A stretch of DNA of 64,000 nucleotides from the NCBI GenBank assembly GCA_046329235.1, contig JAXLVA010000001.1, forward strand, positions 1,922,001 through 1,986,000. The letters are read 5' to 3'. Positions 1 to 9,251 of the stretch are shown piece by piece. The notes beneath the pieces were generated by a model that made no database searches, had not been told where the DNA came from, and saw only the letters and a list, made by a program, of their open reading frames with translations. Source of the DNA: JALONH01 sp046329235 (GTDB lineage Bacteria; Bacteroidota; Bacteroidia; Cytophagales; Cytophagaceae). Within the stretch, counting starts at the first letter, position 1. The number at the start of each line of letters is the position of its first letter. A program made the position numbers and the translations under genes.

Positions 1-2797
1 TGAATCCATACCCTTCATCATTTAAGTCTTGTACCACTTCTTTCAAATCTTCATACACATAGTGTGGCAATAAATATTTATCATGTAAGTGTGTACCCCA
101 ACGAACAAGATCATGTTTGTACGGTTGCTTCCAGAACTTCGCAATCAATGCACGAATCAATAAGATTTGTACCATACACATATGTTTGTGCGGCGGCATA
201 TCGAAGGCACGGAACTCAAGAATACCTAATCGACCGGAAGAAGAATCCGGTGAATATAATTTGTCAATACAAAATTCGGATCGGTGCGTGTTACCTGTAA
301 TGTCCGTTAGTAAGTTTCTAAAGATTCTATCTACTAACCAGAATGGAATTTCTTTTTCACCCGGATCAGGTACTTGACTAAAGGCAATTTCTATTTCGAA
401 CAAACGGTCATCACGCCCTTCATCTACCCTAGGAGCCTGACTCGTAGGACCAATAAACATACCGGAGAATAAATACGATAAGCCCGGATGATGTTGCCAG
501 TAGGTAATTAAACTTCTTAATAAATCCGGACGACGCAACAGCGGACTATCCGACGGTTTCTCCCCACCTATCGTTACGTGGTTACCGCCACCTGTTCCCG
601 TATGTTTACCATCCAACATAAATTTCTCTGTACCCAAACGAGCTAAGCGCGCTTGTTCATACAGCGTATCCATGTTATAAAGTAATTCTTTCCAATTCTT
701 CGACGGATGAATATTCACTTCAATCACACCCGGATCCGGAGATACTACTAATTTTTGTAAACGATAATCTCTCGGTGGCTCATACCCTTCGATACGCACC
801 GGAATATTTAATTTCACAGCCGTGCGTTCAATCGAAGCTATGATATCTAAATAATGTTCTAAGTAATCTGTTGGAGGTAGGAATAAATAAATGATACCAT
901 CGCGTGCTTCCACACAGATAGCAGTTTTAATCACTTCTACAAATTCTGTAGGAGCAGCTTTCTTTTCTGTTTCTTTTACCTTTGGTAATAAAGGACCTTT
1001 CGTTGTAACTTCTGCCTCTTCCTCCTCTGTAGTCTCATATATATTTCTAGGTTTTACTTCCGGATGCTCAATCACGTTGCCATAACGTGCTTCGATTTTA
1101 TTTTCCGGATTGCCTAAACTTTCTAACTCTTCAAACGGACTTCTCTCCACCGGATATGGCTCATATTCCTCCGGTACTTCAGGAAGTGTATTCAATGGCA
1201 AGCGCAAACCTATAGGTGAATTTCCCGGCAGTAAAAAGATTTCTTTTCTTCGTACATTCCACTTCACACTTTTCCATTGTTGATTTTCATAGTTCCAACG
1301 CAAAGGAATCAGATAACCGGTAGGATCACCTAAACCGGTATCTAATAAATCAGCTAATGTTTTTCTTTCGTGGCCATCTTTCAAATTATAATCCTTCGGA
1401 TTAATATTCACGGGTGTTTTATTTTCCGTCCATAAGAAGTAAAACAAATCTTCATACACCGGAGTTACATTCTCCGTAGGAATAGCCAAGCAACGCGTAA
1501 GTTCTTCTAAAAACAACTTCGCATGTTCAGCCGTGTAGTTGGCTTCAATTTTTTCATGCGCAATATAGTTGATGTCTTTCCAAATAGGCTCCCCATCTTT
1601 TCTCCAGTACAAAGCATATTGCCATCTTGGAAGTGGTTCGCCCGGATACCATTTACCTTGTCCATAGTGAATCATCCCTTGCGGACCAAAACTCTCACGT
1701 AGTTTAAATATCAAATCATGGGATAACTCTCTCTTCTCTTTCCCATCGGCTTCGGAATTCCATTGCGGAGATTCCATATCATCAATCGATACAAAGGTAG
1801 GTTCACCACCCATGGTCATTTTTACACCCATGGTTTGCAAATCATCTTCTACCCTAAAACCGGTAGCAACAATTGTGTCCCATTCAATTTCTGAATAGGG
1901 TTTAGTTACACGAGGATCTTCGTGAATACGAATAACACTGTTATCAAATTCAAATTCTGTTTCGCAGAAATCTAACGCCCCCACTACCGGTGCTGCACTT
2001 GTATAATGCGGAGTACAAGCTAATGGAATATGTCCTTCACCGGCAAACAATCCGGAGGTAGCATCTAATCCTACCCAACCTGCACCAGGAATGTATACTT
2101 CCGTCCATGCATGTAAGTCCGTAAAATCTTTTTCAGGACCTGATGGACCGTCCAATGATTTAATATCAGCCGTTAACTGAACTAAGTAGCCGGAAACAAA
2201 ACGAGCGGCTAAACCTTTGTGTCGTAATACTTGCACAAATAGCCATGCAAAATCTCTACAAGAACCAATCTTCTTATATAAAGTCTCTTCCGAAGTTTGC
2301 ACTCCGGGCTCCATACGAATAGTGTACTGTAAGTGATTATATATTTGTTGGTTCAAATAAACTAAGTAATCTACCATACCCATGGGCTTCGTATCCAAGT
2401 TGGCTATGAAGTTCAATAGTAATGGATCGGACTCTGTTATTTCTAAATAAGGAAGAAGCTCTTTTTTAATATGTTCAGGATAGGAGAACGGAAAAGTTTC
2501 AGCGTATTTCTCTAAGAAAAAATCGAATGGGTTAAATACGACCATGTCGGCAATAACTTCCACATCTACCTTCATTTCTTTGGTCTTCTCGGGAAACACT
2601 ACTCGAGCTTGATAATTACCAAATGGATCCTGTTGCCAGTTGATAAAGTGATTAGATGGCTCTATTTTAAAAGAGTAAGCCTGAATAGGTGTTCTAGAAT
2701 GTACCGCAGGTCGTAATCGGAATAAATGCGGGGAAAGAGATACTAATCGATCGTATTTATACGTCGTAGTATGACGAATTGCCACACGAATGCTCAT
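1..2797 (-). CDS. Transglutaminase family protein with DUF2126 region (3' end beyond window)
   Basis: Reading the minus strand from the ATG at 2797 gives an open frame of 932 codons with no stop before the left edge, so the C-terminus is missing. The N-terminus (MSIRVAIRHTTTYKYD) matches the bacterial transglutaminase N-terminal domain. The papain-like transglutaminase core follows, with a catalytic-type Cys in GSCRDFAW near residue 178, a His in DLHAWTEVY near 228 and an Asp in GLDATSG near 243. From about residue 320 the protein continues as the large DUF2126-type region (MGGEPTFVSIDD). Family members are about 1,100 residues long and are usually found beside alpha-E (DUF403) and circularly permuted ATP-grasp genes, which would lie to the left. 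Substrate and true activity are unknown; a peptide amide/ligase role is inferred from family context. Confidence 0.88.
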   Translation of the reverse strand, partial: MSIRVAIRHTTTYKYDRLVSLSPHLFRLRPAVHSRTPIQAYSFKIEPSNHFINWQQDPFGNYQARVVFPEKTKEMKVDVEVIADMVVFNPFDFFLEKYAETFPFSYPEHIKKELLPYLEITESDPLLLNFIANLDTKPMGMVDYLVYLNQQIYNHLQYTIRMEPGVQTSEETLYKKIGSCRDFAWLFVQVLRHKGLAARFVSGYLVQLTADIKSLDGPSGPEKDFTDLHAWTEVYIPGAGWVGLDATSGLFAGEGHIPLACTPHYTSAAPVVGALDFCETEFEFDNSVIRIHEDPRVTKPYSEIEWDTIVATGFRVEDDLQTMGVKMTMGGEPTFVSIDDMESPQWNSEADGKEKRELSHDLIFKLRESFGPQGMIHYGQGKWYPGEPLPRWQYALYWRKDGEPIWKDINYIAHEKIEANYTAEHAKLFLEELTRCLAIPTENVTPVYEDLFYFLWTENKTPVNINPKDYNLKDGHERKTLADLLDTGLGDPTGYLIPLRWNYENQQWKSVKWNVRRKEIFLLPGNSPIGLRLPLNTLPEVPEEYEPYPVERSPFEELESLGNPENKIEARYGNVIEHPEVKPRNIYETTEEEEAEVTTKGPLLPKVKETEKKAAPTEFVEVIKTAICVEARDGIIYLFLPPTDYLEHYLDIIASIERTAVKLNIPVRIEGYEPPRDYRLQKLVVSPDPGVIEVNIHPSKNWKELLYNMDTLYEQARLARLGTEKFMLDGKHTGTGGGNHVTIGGEKPSDSPLLRRPDLLRSLITYWQHHPGLSYLFSGMFIGPTSQAPRVDEGRDDRLFEIEIAFSQVPDPGEKEIPFWLVDRIFRNLLTDITGNTHRSEFCIDKLYSPDSSSGRLGILEFRAFDMPPHKHMCMVQILLIRALIAKFWKQPYKHDLVRWGTHLHDKYLLPHYVYEDLKEVVQDLNDEGYGF

Positions 2798-2926
2798 GGT
2801 TCGTTTGTTTAGGTAGATAAAGGGTACCTTTAAATAAAGGCTTTTTAGCTCGAATACAATTTTTTTATTATTTTTTACTTACTTTTATTGAATAATGGAA
2901 TATTAATATTAAAAAAATACAATTAA

Positions 2927-3937
2927 GTGTCATCTTCGATTAAGCGAATCATACTTTCAAGAACGGATAGCATTGGTGATGTAGTAGTCTCTTTAGCAAC
3001 GGCTGCATACATCAAAAAAAATCATCCGGAGACCTTTATTTATTTTATTGGTAAAAAATATACTCAATCCGTTATCGAACATTCTCCTTATGTTGATTAT
3101 TTCATCGACAGGGATAAGTTGATGAGTGAAAAAAGTTTCCCTACTTATATTATAGCTGATGCTATTGTGTTTTTATTTCCGGATTATGAACTGGCAGCTT
3201 TTGTCAAAAATCATATTCCGATTCGAGTAGGTACTGCACACCGATTAAAAAACTGGCTATACTGTAACAAAAGAGTTTTCTTTAACAGAAGTAAATCCGA
3301 GTTGCATGAATCACAACTAAACTTTTATTTATTGCAGCCAATCTATAACAATCCTATTCCTTCTCTAGAAGAAATCAAATCATGGAATTTGTTAAAGGCA
3401 AAAAACAATCCGAATGCCTCTGACTTTATTTTGGATACCCATTCAAAATTAAAAGTCATACTACATCCTAAATCCAAAGGTAGTGCCCGTGAGTGGCCTA
3501 TGTACAAGTACAATGAAGTGGTACAGCGCACTCCGGAATCTATAGTACACTTCTATATTTCAGGAACCGATGCCGAAGGAGAACTTATTCGTCATCAGTG
3601 TCCGGAACTATTGACACATCCAAACGTAACGGATATCACCGGCAAAATGGATTTAAACACTTTTGTGGATTTCATAGGCATGTGTGATGTACTAGTAGCT
3701 TGTAGTACCGGGCCATTACATATTGCTGCTGCTCTAAATAAAAAAGCTATAGGAATCTTCCCTCCAGTACGTCCAATGCATCCGGGTAGATGGGCACCGT
3801 TAGGTAAGAATAGTACCGTTTTAGTTTCTTCTAAAACGTGTCCTAATTGCACTAAAAAAACTCCATGTGATTGTATTCATTCTGTTACCGCTACAGACGT
3901 TATCTCTATCATAGAAAAATATGCCGAATCCCGTTAG
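2927..3937 (+). CDS. Glycosyltransferase family 9 (heptosyltransferase-like)
   Basis: The 336-residue protein has the two-lobed GT-B layout of ADP-heptose:LPS heptosyltransferases. An N-terminal RIILSRTDSIGDVVVSLATA motif and a C-terminal sugar-nucleotide site, CSTGPLHIAAAL followed by a P-rich loop, support this. It should act on the cytoplasmic face of the inner membrane in LPS-core or related glycolipid assembly. The start is a GTG placed directly after an in-frame TAA; no ATG precedes the conserved N-terminus, so GTG is the best choice. A CxxC...CxC cluster near the C-terminus (CPNCTKKTPCDC) is an additional feature that could bind metal. The gene overlaps the next glycosyltransferase by 17 bp, so the two are co-transcribed. 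Confidence 0.85.
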   Translation: MSSSIKRIILSRTDSIGDVVVSLATAAYIKKNHPETFIYFIGKKYTQSVIEHSPYVDYFIDRDKLMSEKSFPTYIIADAIVFLFPDYELAAFVKNHIPIRVGTAHRLKNWLYCNKRVFFNRSKSELHESQLNFYLLQPIYNNPIPSLEEIKSWNLLKAKNNPNASDFILDTHSKLKVILHPKSKGSAREWPMYKYNEVVQRTPESIVHFYISGTDAEGELIRHQCPELLTHPNVTDITGKMDLNTFVDFIGMCDVLVACSTGPLHIAAALNKKAIGIFPPVRPMHPGRWAPLGKNSTVLVSSKTCPNCTKKTPCDCIHSVTATDVISIIEKYAESR

Positions 3938-4670
3938 TGCTGTTATCATCACCTACAACGAAGCAAGTATTATACAATCTTGCATCAACGCACTTAAGTG
4001 GTGCGATGAAATCATTGTGGTCGATTCCGGCAGTACAGACAATACAGTAAAAATTTGCCAACAAGCAGGATGTAAAGTCATTCATCAATCCTTCTTAGGA
4101 TTTGGGGCACAAAAAAGATTTGCGGTAGAACAGGCTACCAACAATTGGGTGTTGAATATTGATGCAGATGAAATCTGTACACCGGAATTACAAAAAGAAA
4201 TTCAAACCTTACTTCAATCGTCTCCTACATGCGATGCTTACGAAATTCCTAGACAGCTATTTTTCTTAGGACAAGCATTTCGTTTTGGAAGAGAAAGCAA
4301 ACAATATCAAACAAGATTGTTTGATAGAACGAAAGCCAACTTCAATACCGCCGAAGTACACGAGAAAGTGGAAGCACGCAGCAAAGGAAAACTAAAGAAT
4401 ATATTATTACACTATAGCTACCAAAGCTTAGCTCATTACTTTGATAAATTCAATACGTATACTACTAAAGGAGCGCAAGTGTTAAAAGAGAAAGGCAAAA
4501 AGCGTCATCCACTTTTAATCATTGCATTTTACCCTTGGTACTTTTTTAAGTTTTATATACTTGAACGAAACTTTATGAATGGTTATGCAGGGTTTGTATG
4601 GTCTGCACTTTCTAGTTATTATGTGTTTGTAAAATACACGAAACGCTATGAAATGAATGGTGAGTTGTAA
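3921..4670 (+). CDS. Glycosyltransferase family 2, LPS-core (WaaE/KdtX) type
   Basis: This 249-residue GT-A enzyme has the hallmark AVIITYNEASIIQSCI start, the nucleotide-binding VVDSGSTDNT motif and a DADE metal-binding motif (NIDADEICTPEL). The C-terminal part has hydrophobic or amphipathic segments (IIAFYPWYFFKFYI) typical of WaaE-like enzymes that add a sugar to the LPS inner core. It overlaps the upstream GT9 gene by 17 bp. Its last residues, NGEL, and its stop codon fall inside a short tandem repeat that continues downstream and occurs again at the end of the NnrE/NnrD gene near 27.85 kb, so the present C-terminus may have been created by repeat insertion or expansion. Confidence 0.85.
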   Translation: MPNPVSAVIITYNEASIIQSCINALKWCDEIIVVDSGSTDNTVKICQQAGCKVIHQSFLGFGAQKRFAVEQATNNWVLNIDADEICTPELQKEIQTLLQSSPTCDAYEIPRQLFFLGQAFRFGRESKQYQTRLFDRTKANFNTAEVHEKVEARSKGKLKNILLHYSYQSLAHYFDKFNTYTTKGAQVLKEKGKKRHPLLIIAFYPWYFFKFYILERNFMNGYAGFVWSALSSYYVFVKYTKRYEMNGEL

Positions 4671-4917
4671 ATGGTGAATGGTGAATTATCGCACTCGCGC
4701 CGGTCTTAAGCGTAGCGGTGACCGGTGTATAACTCTTTGTAGTCTTATGACTACACAACTAACCCCTTCGGGGTTAGAAACAGAAACAGTGTGTGTTCAT
4801 CGCCCTCTTTCTGTTTCTGTTCCTCTTTCTAATTTGGTGCACTACCCAACTTCAACGAACTATGGAGTTCCGCCACATAATTCATAACTCATAACTCATA
4901 ATTCACAACTCATAATC
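4656..4917. repeat. Composite repeat island between convergent genes
   Basis: No gene is credible here. From left to right it holds an AATGGTGA-type tandem array that begins inside the GT2 gene. A truncated copy of the CACTCGCGCC element follows at 4692-4755, with its GTAGTC/GACTAC hairpin at 4739-4754. Next come a TAACCCC TTC GGGGTTA palindrome (4760-4776), a GAAACAG/CTGTTTC-rich stretch and a TTCATAACTCATAA-type array that runs into the 3' end of the lipoprotein gene. The same modules recur at 15.2-15.6, 20.2-20.6, 27.5-27.9 and 59.9-60.1 kb. Confidence 0.75.
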
Positions 4918-6394
4918 CCCTCATCACTTCCCTAACCTGTTCCGTACTATTAATATTTTCCAGCTCAATAAAATTGGTCGACAATTCTTTTTCTCCCGGT
5001 TTTAATCCACTCAATTCATCCGGTTTTACATAACATAGGTTGCCTGCTTCATTCATAAAAAACAACATGCTACGAGAATCAGGATTATAGGTAATGATAG
5101 AAGTGTAATAAGAAATCACCGAGTTTAATTTTTTATCAATCAAGTAAATGGTAGATGGATTTTTAATTGCTTGTTTATTTCCATCCAAAAACTTAACATC
5201 TATTTTCGCTTGCTTCGGCATCATATACAAACGGTCACAGTTCCATATACCTAACTTCGAAATTGAAAAGGAATATTGTAACAACATTGAATTTTTGTTT
5301 CTATTTAACATATCCTTGTCCACTTTAGTATTTTGTTCATCATAAGGTCGCTCTTGTAACAAAGACATATACATCTCTCTATTTTCAGCGTACGAGTCAT
5401 TACTACTTACATAATCCAATACCACGTTCGATGTATACTTTTTACCTTTCAACGCTACTAAGAAACTATTTCCCGGAAACTGGCGACTGACTATTTTAGC
5501 TTCCACCACCGTATCATTTTTACAAAAAGCATTCATCTTTTTCCACTCCGAATCATCCGATATATTCCAAACCATATTTTTATAGTAGGATAACTCCGGA
5601 AATGTTGAGGTAGCAATAGCAAGTGATTTTAACTGCGATTTAGATTGATCCGTCCCTATCGAATAATCTTTATAAACAGGCGACGACGCATCCAAATAAG
5701 TATAAGTAGTATCATTTACTTTATCCAAAGTCCCCACGGCTAACTCTCGTGAAGGAATAGGAAACAAATAAAAGGTTTTGCCATCTTTTGTTCGCTTAAA
5801 ATAAGACAACTCAGACCATTCAAAGATAACTTCAATCGTATCTAACTTTTTCTTCTTCGCTTCTTTCTTCTTCGCTTGTAACTTTTCCGTTTTCACCGAC
5901 CAAGTCTTGGTTTTAGGATCTAGATAAAAAAGTTTGTAATCCTTCTTCGTCGTATCATTTGCGGGCATGTTAACTTCTATCGATTTACCACTCGCCAGTT
6001 GCACTGCTTCGCCGTTGACGTTCGCCTGTAAGTCAAACATACCATCGCTCTCCATGACTACATTTTGATACGTCATAGGGATACCCGACAATAAAATATC
6101 TTCCGGCTTTTTATATTCTTTTAAATCAATGGAAACATCTCCTTCCACCACTTCCCCTTTGGCATTGACAAAACCATTGGCCGGAATTTCAAATACCGTT
6201 CCTTTAGGGGAAGTAATGGTTCCTCCCTTCTTCGACGATACCTTACTACTAAATACGGGAGCAGGATTTTTCACCACCACCGGACTAGCCTTAAAAGTGG
6301 TTTGCTCTTTATTATTAGAGGAATTAGTAGACTGACAAGCGGTCATGCATAAACCTATTATGCTGATGTAAACCCAAAGAAAAGTTGCTTTCAT
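4910..6394 (-). CDS. Large outer-surface lipoprotein of unknown function
   Basis: The protein is 494 residues with a lipoprotein signal peptide (lipobox MTAC, Cys20) followed by a flexible SSNNKEQT linker. Residues of about 60-120 form a motif seen in many Bacteroidota surface proteins (a glycine, then KGTVFEIPANGFVNAKGEVV and a strand EGDVSIDLKEYKKPEDILLSG). The rest is beta-rich with a lysine-rich patch (AKKKEAKKKK) near residue 175. I do not recognise an enzymatic motif. It is likely an outer-membrane-anchored beta-sandwich protein. Its final Leu-stop codons (TTATGA) are part of an ATTATGA-type tandem array that continues past the gene. Confidence 0.75.
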   Translation of the reverse strand: MKATFLWVYISIIGLCMTACQSTNSSNNKEQTTFKASPVVVKNPAPVFSSKVSSKKGGTITSPKGTVFEIPANGFVNAKGEVVEGDVSIDLKEYKKPEDILLSGIPMTYQNVVMESDGMFDLQANVNGEAVQLASGKSIEVNMPANDTTKKDYKLFYLDPKTKTWSVKTEKLQAKKKEAKKKKLDTIEVIFEWSELSYFKRTKDGKTFYLFPIPSRELAVGTLDKVNDTTYTYLDASSPVYKDYSIGTDQSKSQLKSLAIATSTFPELSYYKNMVWNISDDSEWKKMNAFCKNDTVVEAKIVSRQFPGNSFLVALKGKKYTSNVVLDYVSSNDSYAENREMYMSLLQERPYDEQNTKVDKDMLNRNKNSMLLQYSFSISKLGIWNCDRLYMMPKQAKIDVKFLDGNKQAIKNPSTIYLIDKKLNSVISYYTSIITYNPDSRSMLFFMNEAGNLCYVKPDELSGLKPGEKELSTNFIELENINSTEQVREVMRGL

Positions 6395-6459
6395 TTTGTA
6401 TTGTTTGAAAGCATAATGTAAATAATCGGGAAAGATACAGGTGAAGGGAAAAAATTATG

Positions 6460-6700
6460 AATTATCAAGGAGAGAAGACATCCGGCCTTTGAAGGATGCG
6501 CCGTTAAGAAACGATGGAATGTAGGCGGTTAAAAACGACCCGCTGTTTGAGCATCGGGCGGGCATTGTGCGTGGGTGCGAGTTTCGGGGAGTTTCAGCCG
6601 GAATGAAATCGTTTTAGGCAGCAGACTTCAATAGCCTTGATTTTTTGTTTCTTTTGTATCAAGACAAAAGAAAGGAGAAAAGAAGTATTAGGTATTAGAA
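6460..6700. repeat. Bacteroidota-type dispersed intergenic element with hairpin
   Basis: This GC-richer stretch stands out from its AT-rich surroundings and lies in the 338-bp gap between two minus-strand genes. It contains GACCCGCTGTTTGAGC near 6537 and ends with CTTGATTTTTTGTTTC and a perfect 10-bp stem (TTTCTTTTGT / ACAAAAGAAA, loop ATCAAG) at 6648-6673. A competing pairing CTTGAT/ATCAAG (6636-6641 with 6658-6663) is also possible. I recall very similar blocks between genes in other Bacteroidota genomes, but this is from memory and not checked. No T-run follows the hairpin, so it is not a standard terminator. Confidence 0.5.
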
Positions 6701-6732
6701 TGGCAGGATGAATGAACGGAGTTGAAAATAAC

Positions 6733-7254
6733 TCATAATTTACTCATCCCTGCTTCTTTTATATTATCTTTCAATAATACTTTTAGTTGTTGATACTCTT
6801 CTTCCGTCATGGATTTTCTGGGAATCGTATACCCGGTGCTACCTTCTAAATAAATATAATTCTCTTCTACTTTTAGAGTCTTAATAGAATCTAGTTTTTC
6901 AATGCTCAAATTATCATCTTGTTCTAAGAAAAATTGTGTAGGAGTTATTTCAATCGTACTAGATTTGTAAGCCTCATTCTTTTGAAAATAAGCAATTATA
7001 CTTTCTCTCCATTTATAATAAGTATGAAATTTCATACCAAAATCAAAACCTACTATACCACATATCAATAAGATAATTTCAATTGGAATATCAATACTAT
7101 ACCCAACCGTATAATGATACAATACTCCAACGCTCGTAATTATTACATAATAGAAAGACATCTTGGTAGTTTTGTTCAACAACCAGTTCCCTTCGTTGTT
7201 ATTAAAATATATTTCCCAAAAATCCTCACGTCTAAAAGTTAATTGTATTTTCAT
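6733..7254 (-). CDS. YcxB-like membrane protein
   Basis: The 173-residue protein has two closely spaced membrane segments (about residues 32-50 and 56-75) followed by a soluble domain. The tail pattern (ITPTQFFLEQDDN... IKTLKVEENYIYL... YTIPRKSMTEEEYQQLKVLLK) is characteristic of the YcxB-like C-terminal domain. The function of this family is unknown. It is the downstream partner of the O-antigen-ligase-like gene, whose stop overlaps its start by 4 bp (ATGA), indicating translational coupling. Confidence 0.7.
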   Translation of the reverse strand: MKIQLTFRREDFWEIYFNNNEGNWLLNKTTKMSFYYVIITSVGVLYHYTVGYSIDIPIEIILLICGIVGFDFGMKFHTYYKWRESIIAYFQKNEAYKSSTIEITPTQFFLEQDDNLSIEKLDSIKTLKVEENYIYLEGSTGYTIPRKSMTEEEYQQLKVLLKDNIKEAGMSKL

Positions 7255-8495
7255 AATTCATTGTTCTTAACCATCATTCTCAAATACACCAACCCTAAAA
7301 TGTAACTACAAAGCAACACTCCATGTTGCACCTCCAGCGTGGCTTCCGATAAGAAGGAAGAATACACCGAAATAATCACTACCATCATTGGGATGTCTTT
7401 CCAAACGCTGATGCTGGTTAGTGGAAGGAGTAAACAAATTAAAAAGATAACCAGCCCTACCACACCACCTACTAATAAAATATAAACAAACTGATTGTGA
7501 GGAATCAATCTGTTTTCCTCGCTAATGTCGGGATAGTTTTGAATGTAATAATCATCCATCACTTTCTTCGCATCACCACTACCTACGCCCAACAATATGT
7601 TTTCTTTAGCTATCGTCCAGCCGATTTGCATGGATAATAATCGGTTGCCATCGGAGTAGTTGTTTACATTTTTGCCACCTGTATATTGCCCCACATCTTT
7701 TTTCATATACGCTGCTTTGTTGCGCAACGACGGACTCAAAAAATACAAAGTCACACCTGCAATTAATAATGCAGGAATAACTAATAAGATGGAATATTTT
7801 TTCTGAAAGAAAGCTTGTAATACTACCACCCCTATCAAACTTCCATACATAGCCAGTAAGCCACTACGCACCGCCAATATGTGTAGGAAGATAAAGATGA
7901 ATACCGCCATGTATACGTGTACTTTGTAGGATATAAATCCCCAGGAGAATTTATCGGTATACAATCGATACGATACCGCAATGGAAATCGTCAATAGTAA
8001 ACTGTAACGTATGTGGGAAATGACAACAGGTAAAGTCTTAGCGTGGTTATAAGATTCGTTGATTTCTTCAAAATGCATGGCATAATTCACCAAGCTACCC
8101 AAGGCCGTTACACCGCAAGCTACGGCAAACAGAAACAATACTTTTTGAATAATGGAATACGACAATTGAGGAGCCATCAACACAAAACCGATGGGCAAGG
8201 CTAAGAAAGGAAGTTTCACTTGCACACGATCCCAACCGTAAGCTAAATCTTCCGTCCAGAATAAACCGATGGCATATAAAACAAAGACCGGTAAAAACTG
8301 AAACCAGACTTTATAATCTCCTACAGAATATTTCGTTTTATCATTCAACAACCATTTTGTTGCTAAACCACACAATATTATTCCTATCATTCCGACACTC
8401 ATAAGAGCACGTCCATGCGGATTAAAAATTCCTATAATGAGCAGTGTGGAGAAAATAAGAAAAGCATATTCTAAGTGCTTATTACTTAATCGCAT
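7251..8495 (-). CDS. O-antigen ligase / polymerase family membrane protein
   Basis: The 414-residue protein is predicted to span the inner membrane about ten times and carries the large periplasmic loop of the Wzy_C/WaaL superfamily. The loop includes GNRLLSMQIGWTIAKENILL and GVGSGDAKKVMDDYY, followed by HNQFVYILLVGGVVGL, the region where the ligase signature His lies. Family members join O-antigen or other polysaccharide to lipid A core, or polymerise it. This fits the LPS glycosyltransferases 3 kb away. A ligase and a polymerase role cannot be separated by sequence alone. Confidence 0.82.
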   Translation of the reverse strand: MRLSNKHLEYAFLIFSTLLIIGIFNPHGRALMSVGMIGIILCGLATKWLLNDKTKYSVGDYKVWFQFLPVFVLYAIGLFWTEDLAYGWDRVQVKLPFLALPIGFVLMAPQLSYSIIQKVLFLFAVACGVTALGSLVNYAMHFEEINESYNHAKTLPVVISHIRYSLLLTISIAVSYRLYTDKFSWGFISYKVHVYMAVFIFIFLHILAVRSGLLAMYGSLIGVVVLQAFFQKKYSILLVIPALLIAGVTLYFLSPSLRNKAAYMKKDVGQYTGGKNVNNYSDGNRLLSMQIGWTIAKENILLGVGSGDAKKVMDDYYIQNYPDISEENRLIPHNQFVYILLVGGVVGLVIFLICLLLPLTSISVWKDIPMMVVIISVYSSFLSEATLEVQHGVLLCSYILGLVYLRMMVKNNEL

Positions 8496-8651
8496 AGTTG
8501 AATATTATTAGTTAAAAGCTGTTTTTAACAGTATTGTAAGGTTAAAAATACGATTAATTTTGGTTTAAGCGACACAAAATAATGGTATAGAGACTATAAA
8601 AAAGTGTATATTTAAGCTACGAAGACTTAATCACTTAAGTCAATTTTAGGA

Positions 8652-9251
8652 ATGAGCGAGGGTACTAAAAGGACATTTGCATCCAAACAGGAAAAGGATG
8701 CCTTATTTGAGGCGGAGTTTATGCATTTATTAACTCCTCTGTACAACTTTGCCTTTCGCCTAACTTATGACGAGGACGACGCGCACGACCTAGTGCAGGA
8801 AACCTACTTAAAAGCCTACCGATTTTTTGAGTCCTATGAAAAAGGGACCAATGCTAAAGCATGGATGTTCCGTATTTTAAAGAATACGTTCATCAATGAA
8901 TACCGCAAAAAAAGCAAAGAGCCTAACAAAGTAGACTACCAAGAAGTAGAATCCTACTATAACTCCGACGACGTAGACGAACCTATCACCAGTGATTTGC
9001 GCCTAGACGCATTCAAAGATATGATCGGCGACGAAGTAGCCAATGCCTTAAACGCATTGGACGTTGATTTCCGAACCATCATTATTTTATGTGATTTGGA
9101 AGGTTTCACGTACGAAGAAATGGCTAAAATCTTAGACATACCTATCGGTACGGTACGCTCTCGTTTGCACCGTGCACGTAACTTGTTAAAAGAAAAACTA
9201 CGTGAGTACGCCAAAACTATGGGATATTCCGACTCTGTTAACGATGAATAA
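8652..9251 (+). CDS. ECF-type RNA polymerase sigma factor
   Basis: The 199-residue protein has the two-domain ECF layout. Region 2 spans about residues 25-95 (LYNFAFRLTYDEDDAHDLVQ, then the -10-binding AWMFRILKNTFINEYRKKS). Region 4 spans about residues 135-190 and has the helix-turn-helix YEEMAKILDIPIGTVRSRLHR. No membrane anti-sigma factor gene is adjacent. Instead the gene overlaps guanylate kinase, followed by nadD. This suggests a widely used housekeeping-type ECF factor of Bacteroidota rather than a dedicated surface-signalling one (inference). Confidence 0.92.
   Translation: MSEGTKRTFASKQEKDALFEAEFMHLLTPLYNFAFRLTYDEDDAHDLVQETYLKAYRFFESYEKGTNAKAWMFRILKNTFINEYRKKSKEPNKVDYQEVESYYNSDDVDEPITSDLRLDAFKDMIGDEVANALNALDVDFRTIIILCDLEGFTYEEMAKILDIPIGTVRSRLHRARNLLKEKLREYAKTMGYSDSVNDE

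Noticed and set aside
4678..4887. 69-codon ORF between the GT2 and lipoprotein genes
   Set aside because: It is composed wholly of dispersed repeat modules that recur at other intergenic sites.
6648..6673. Hairpin as an intrinsic terminator
   Set aside because: No T-run follows on either strand, so it was kept as part of a dispersed element only.
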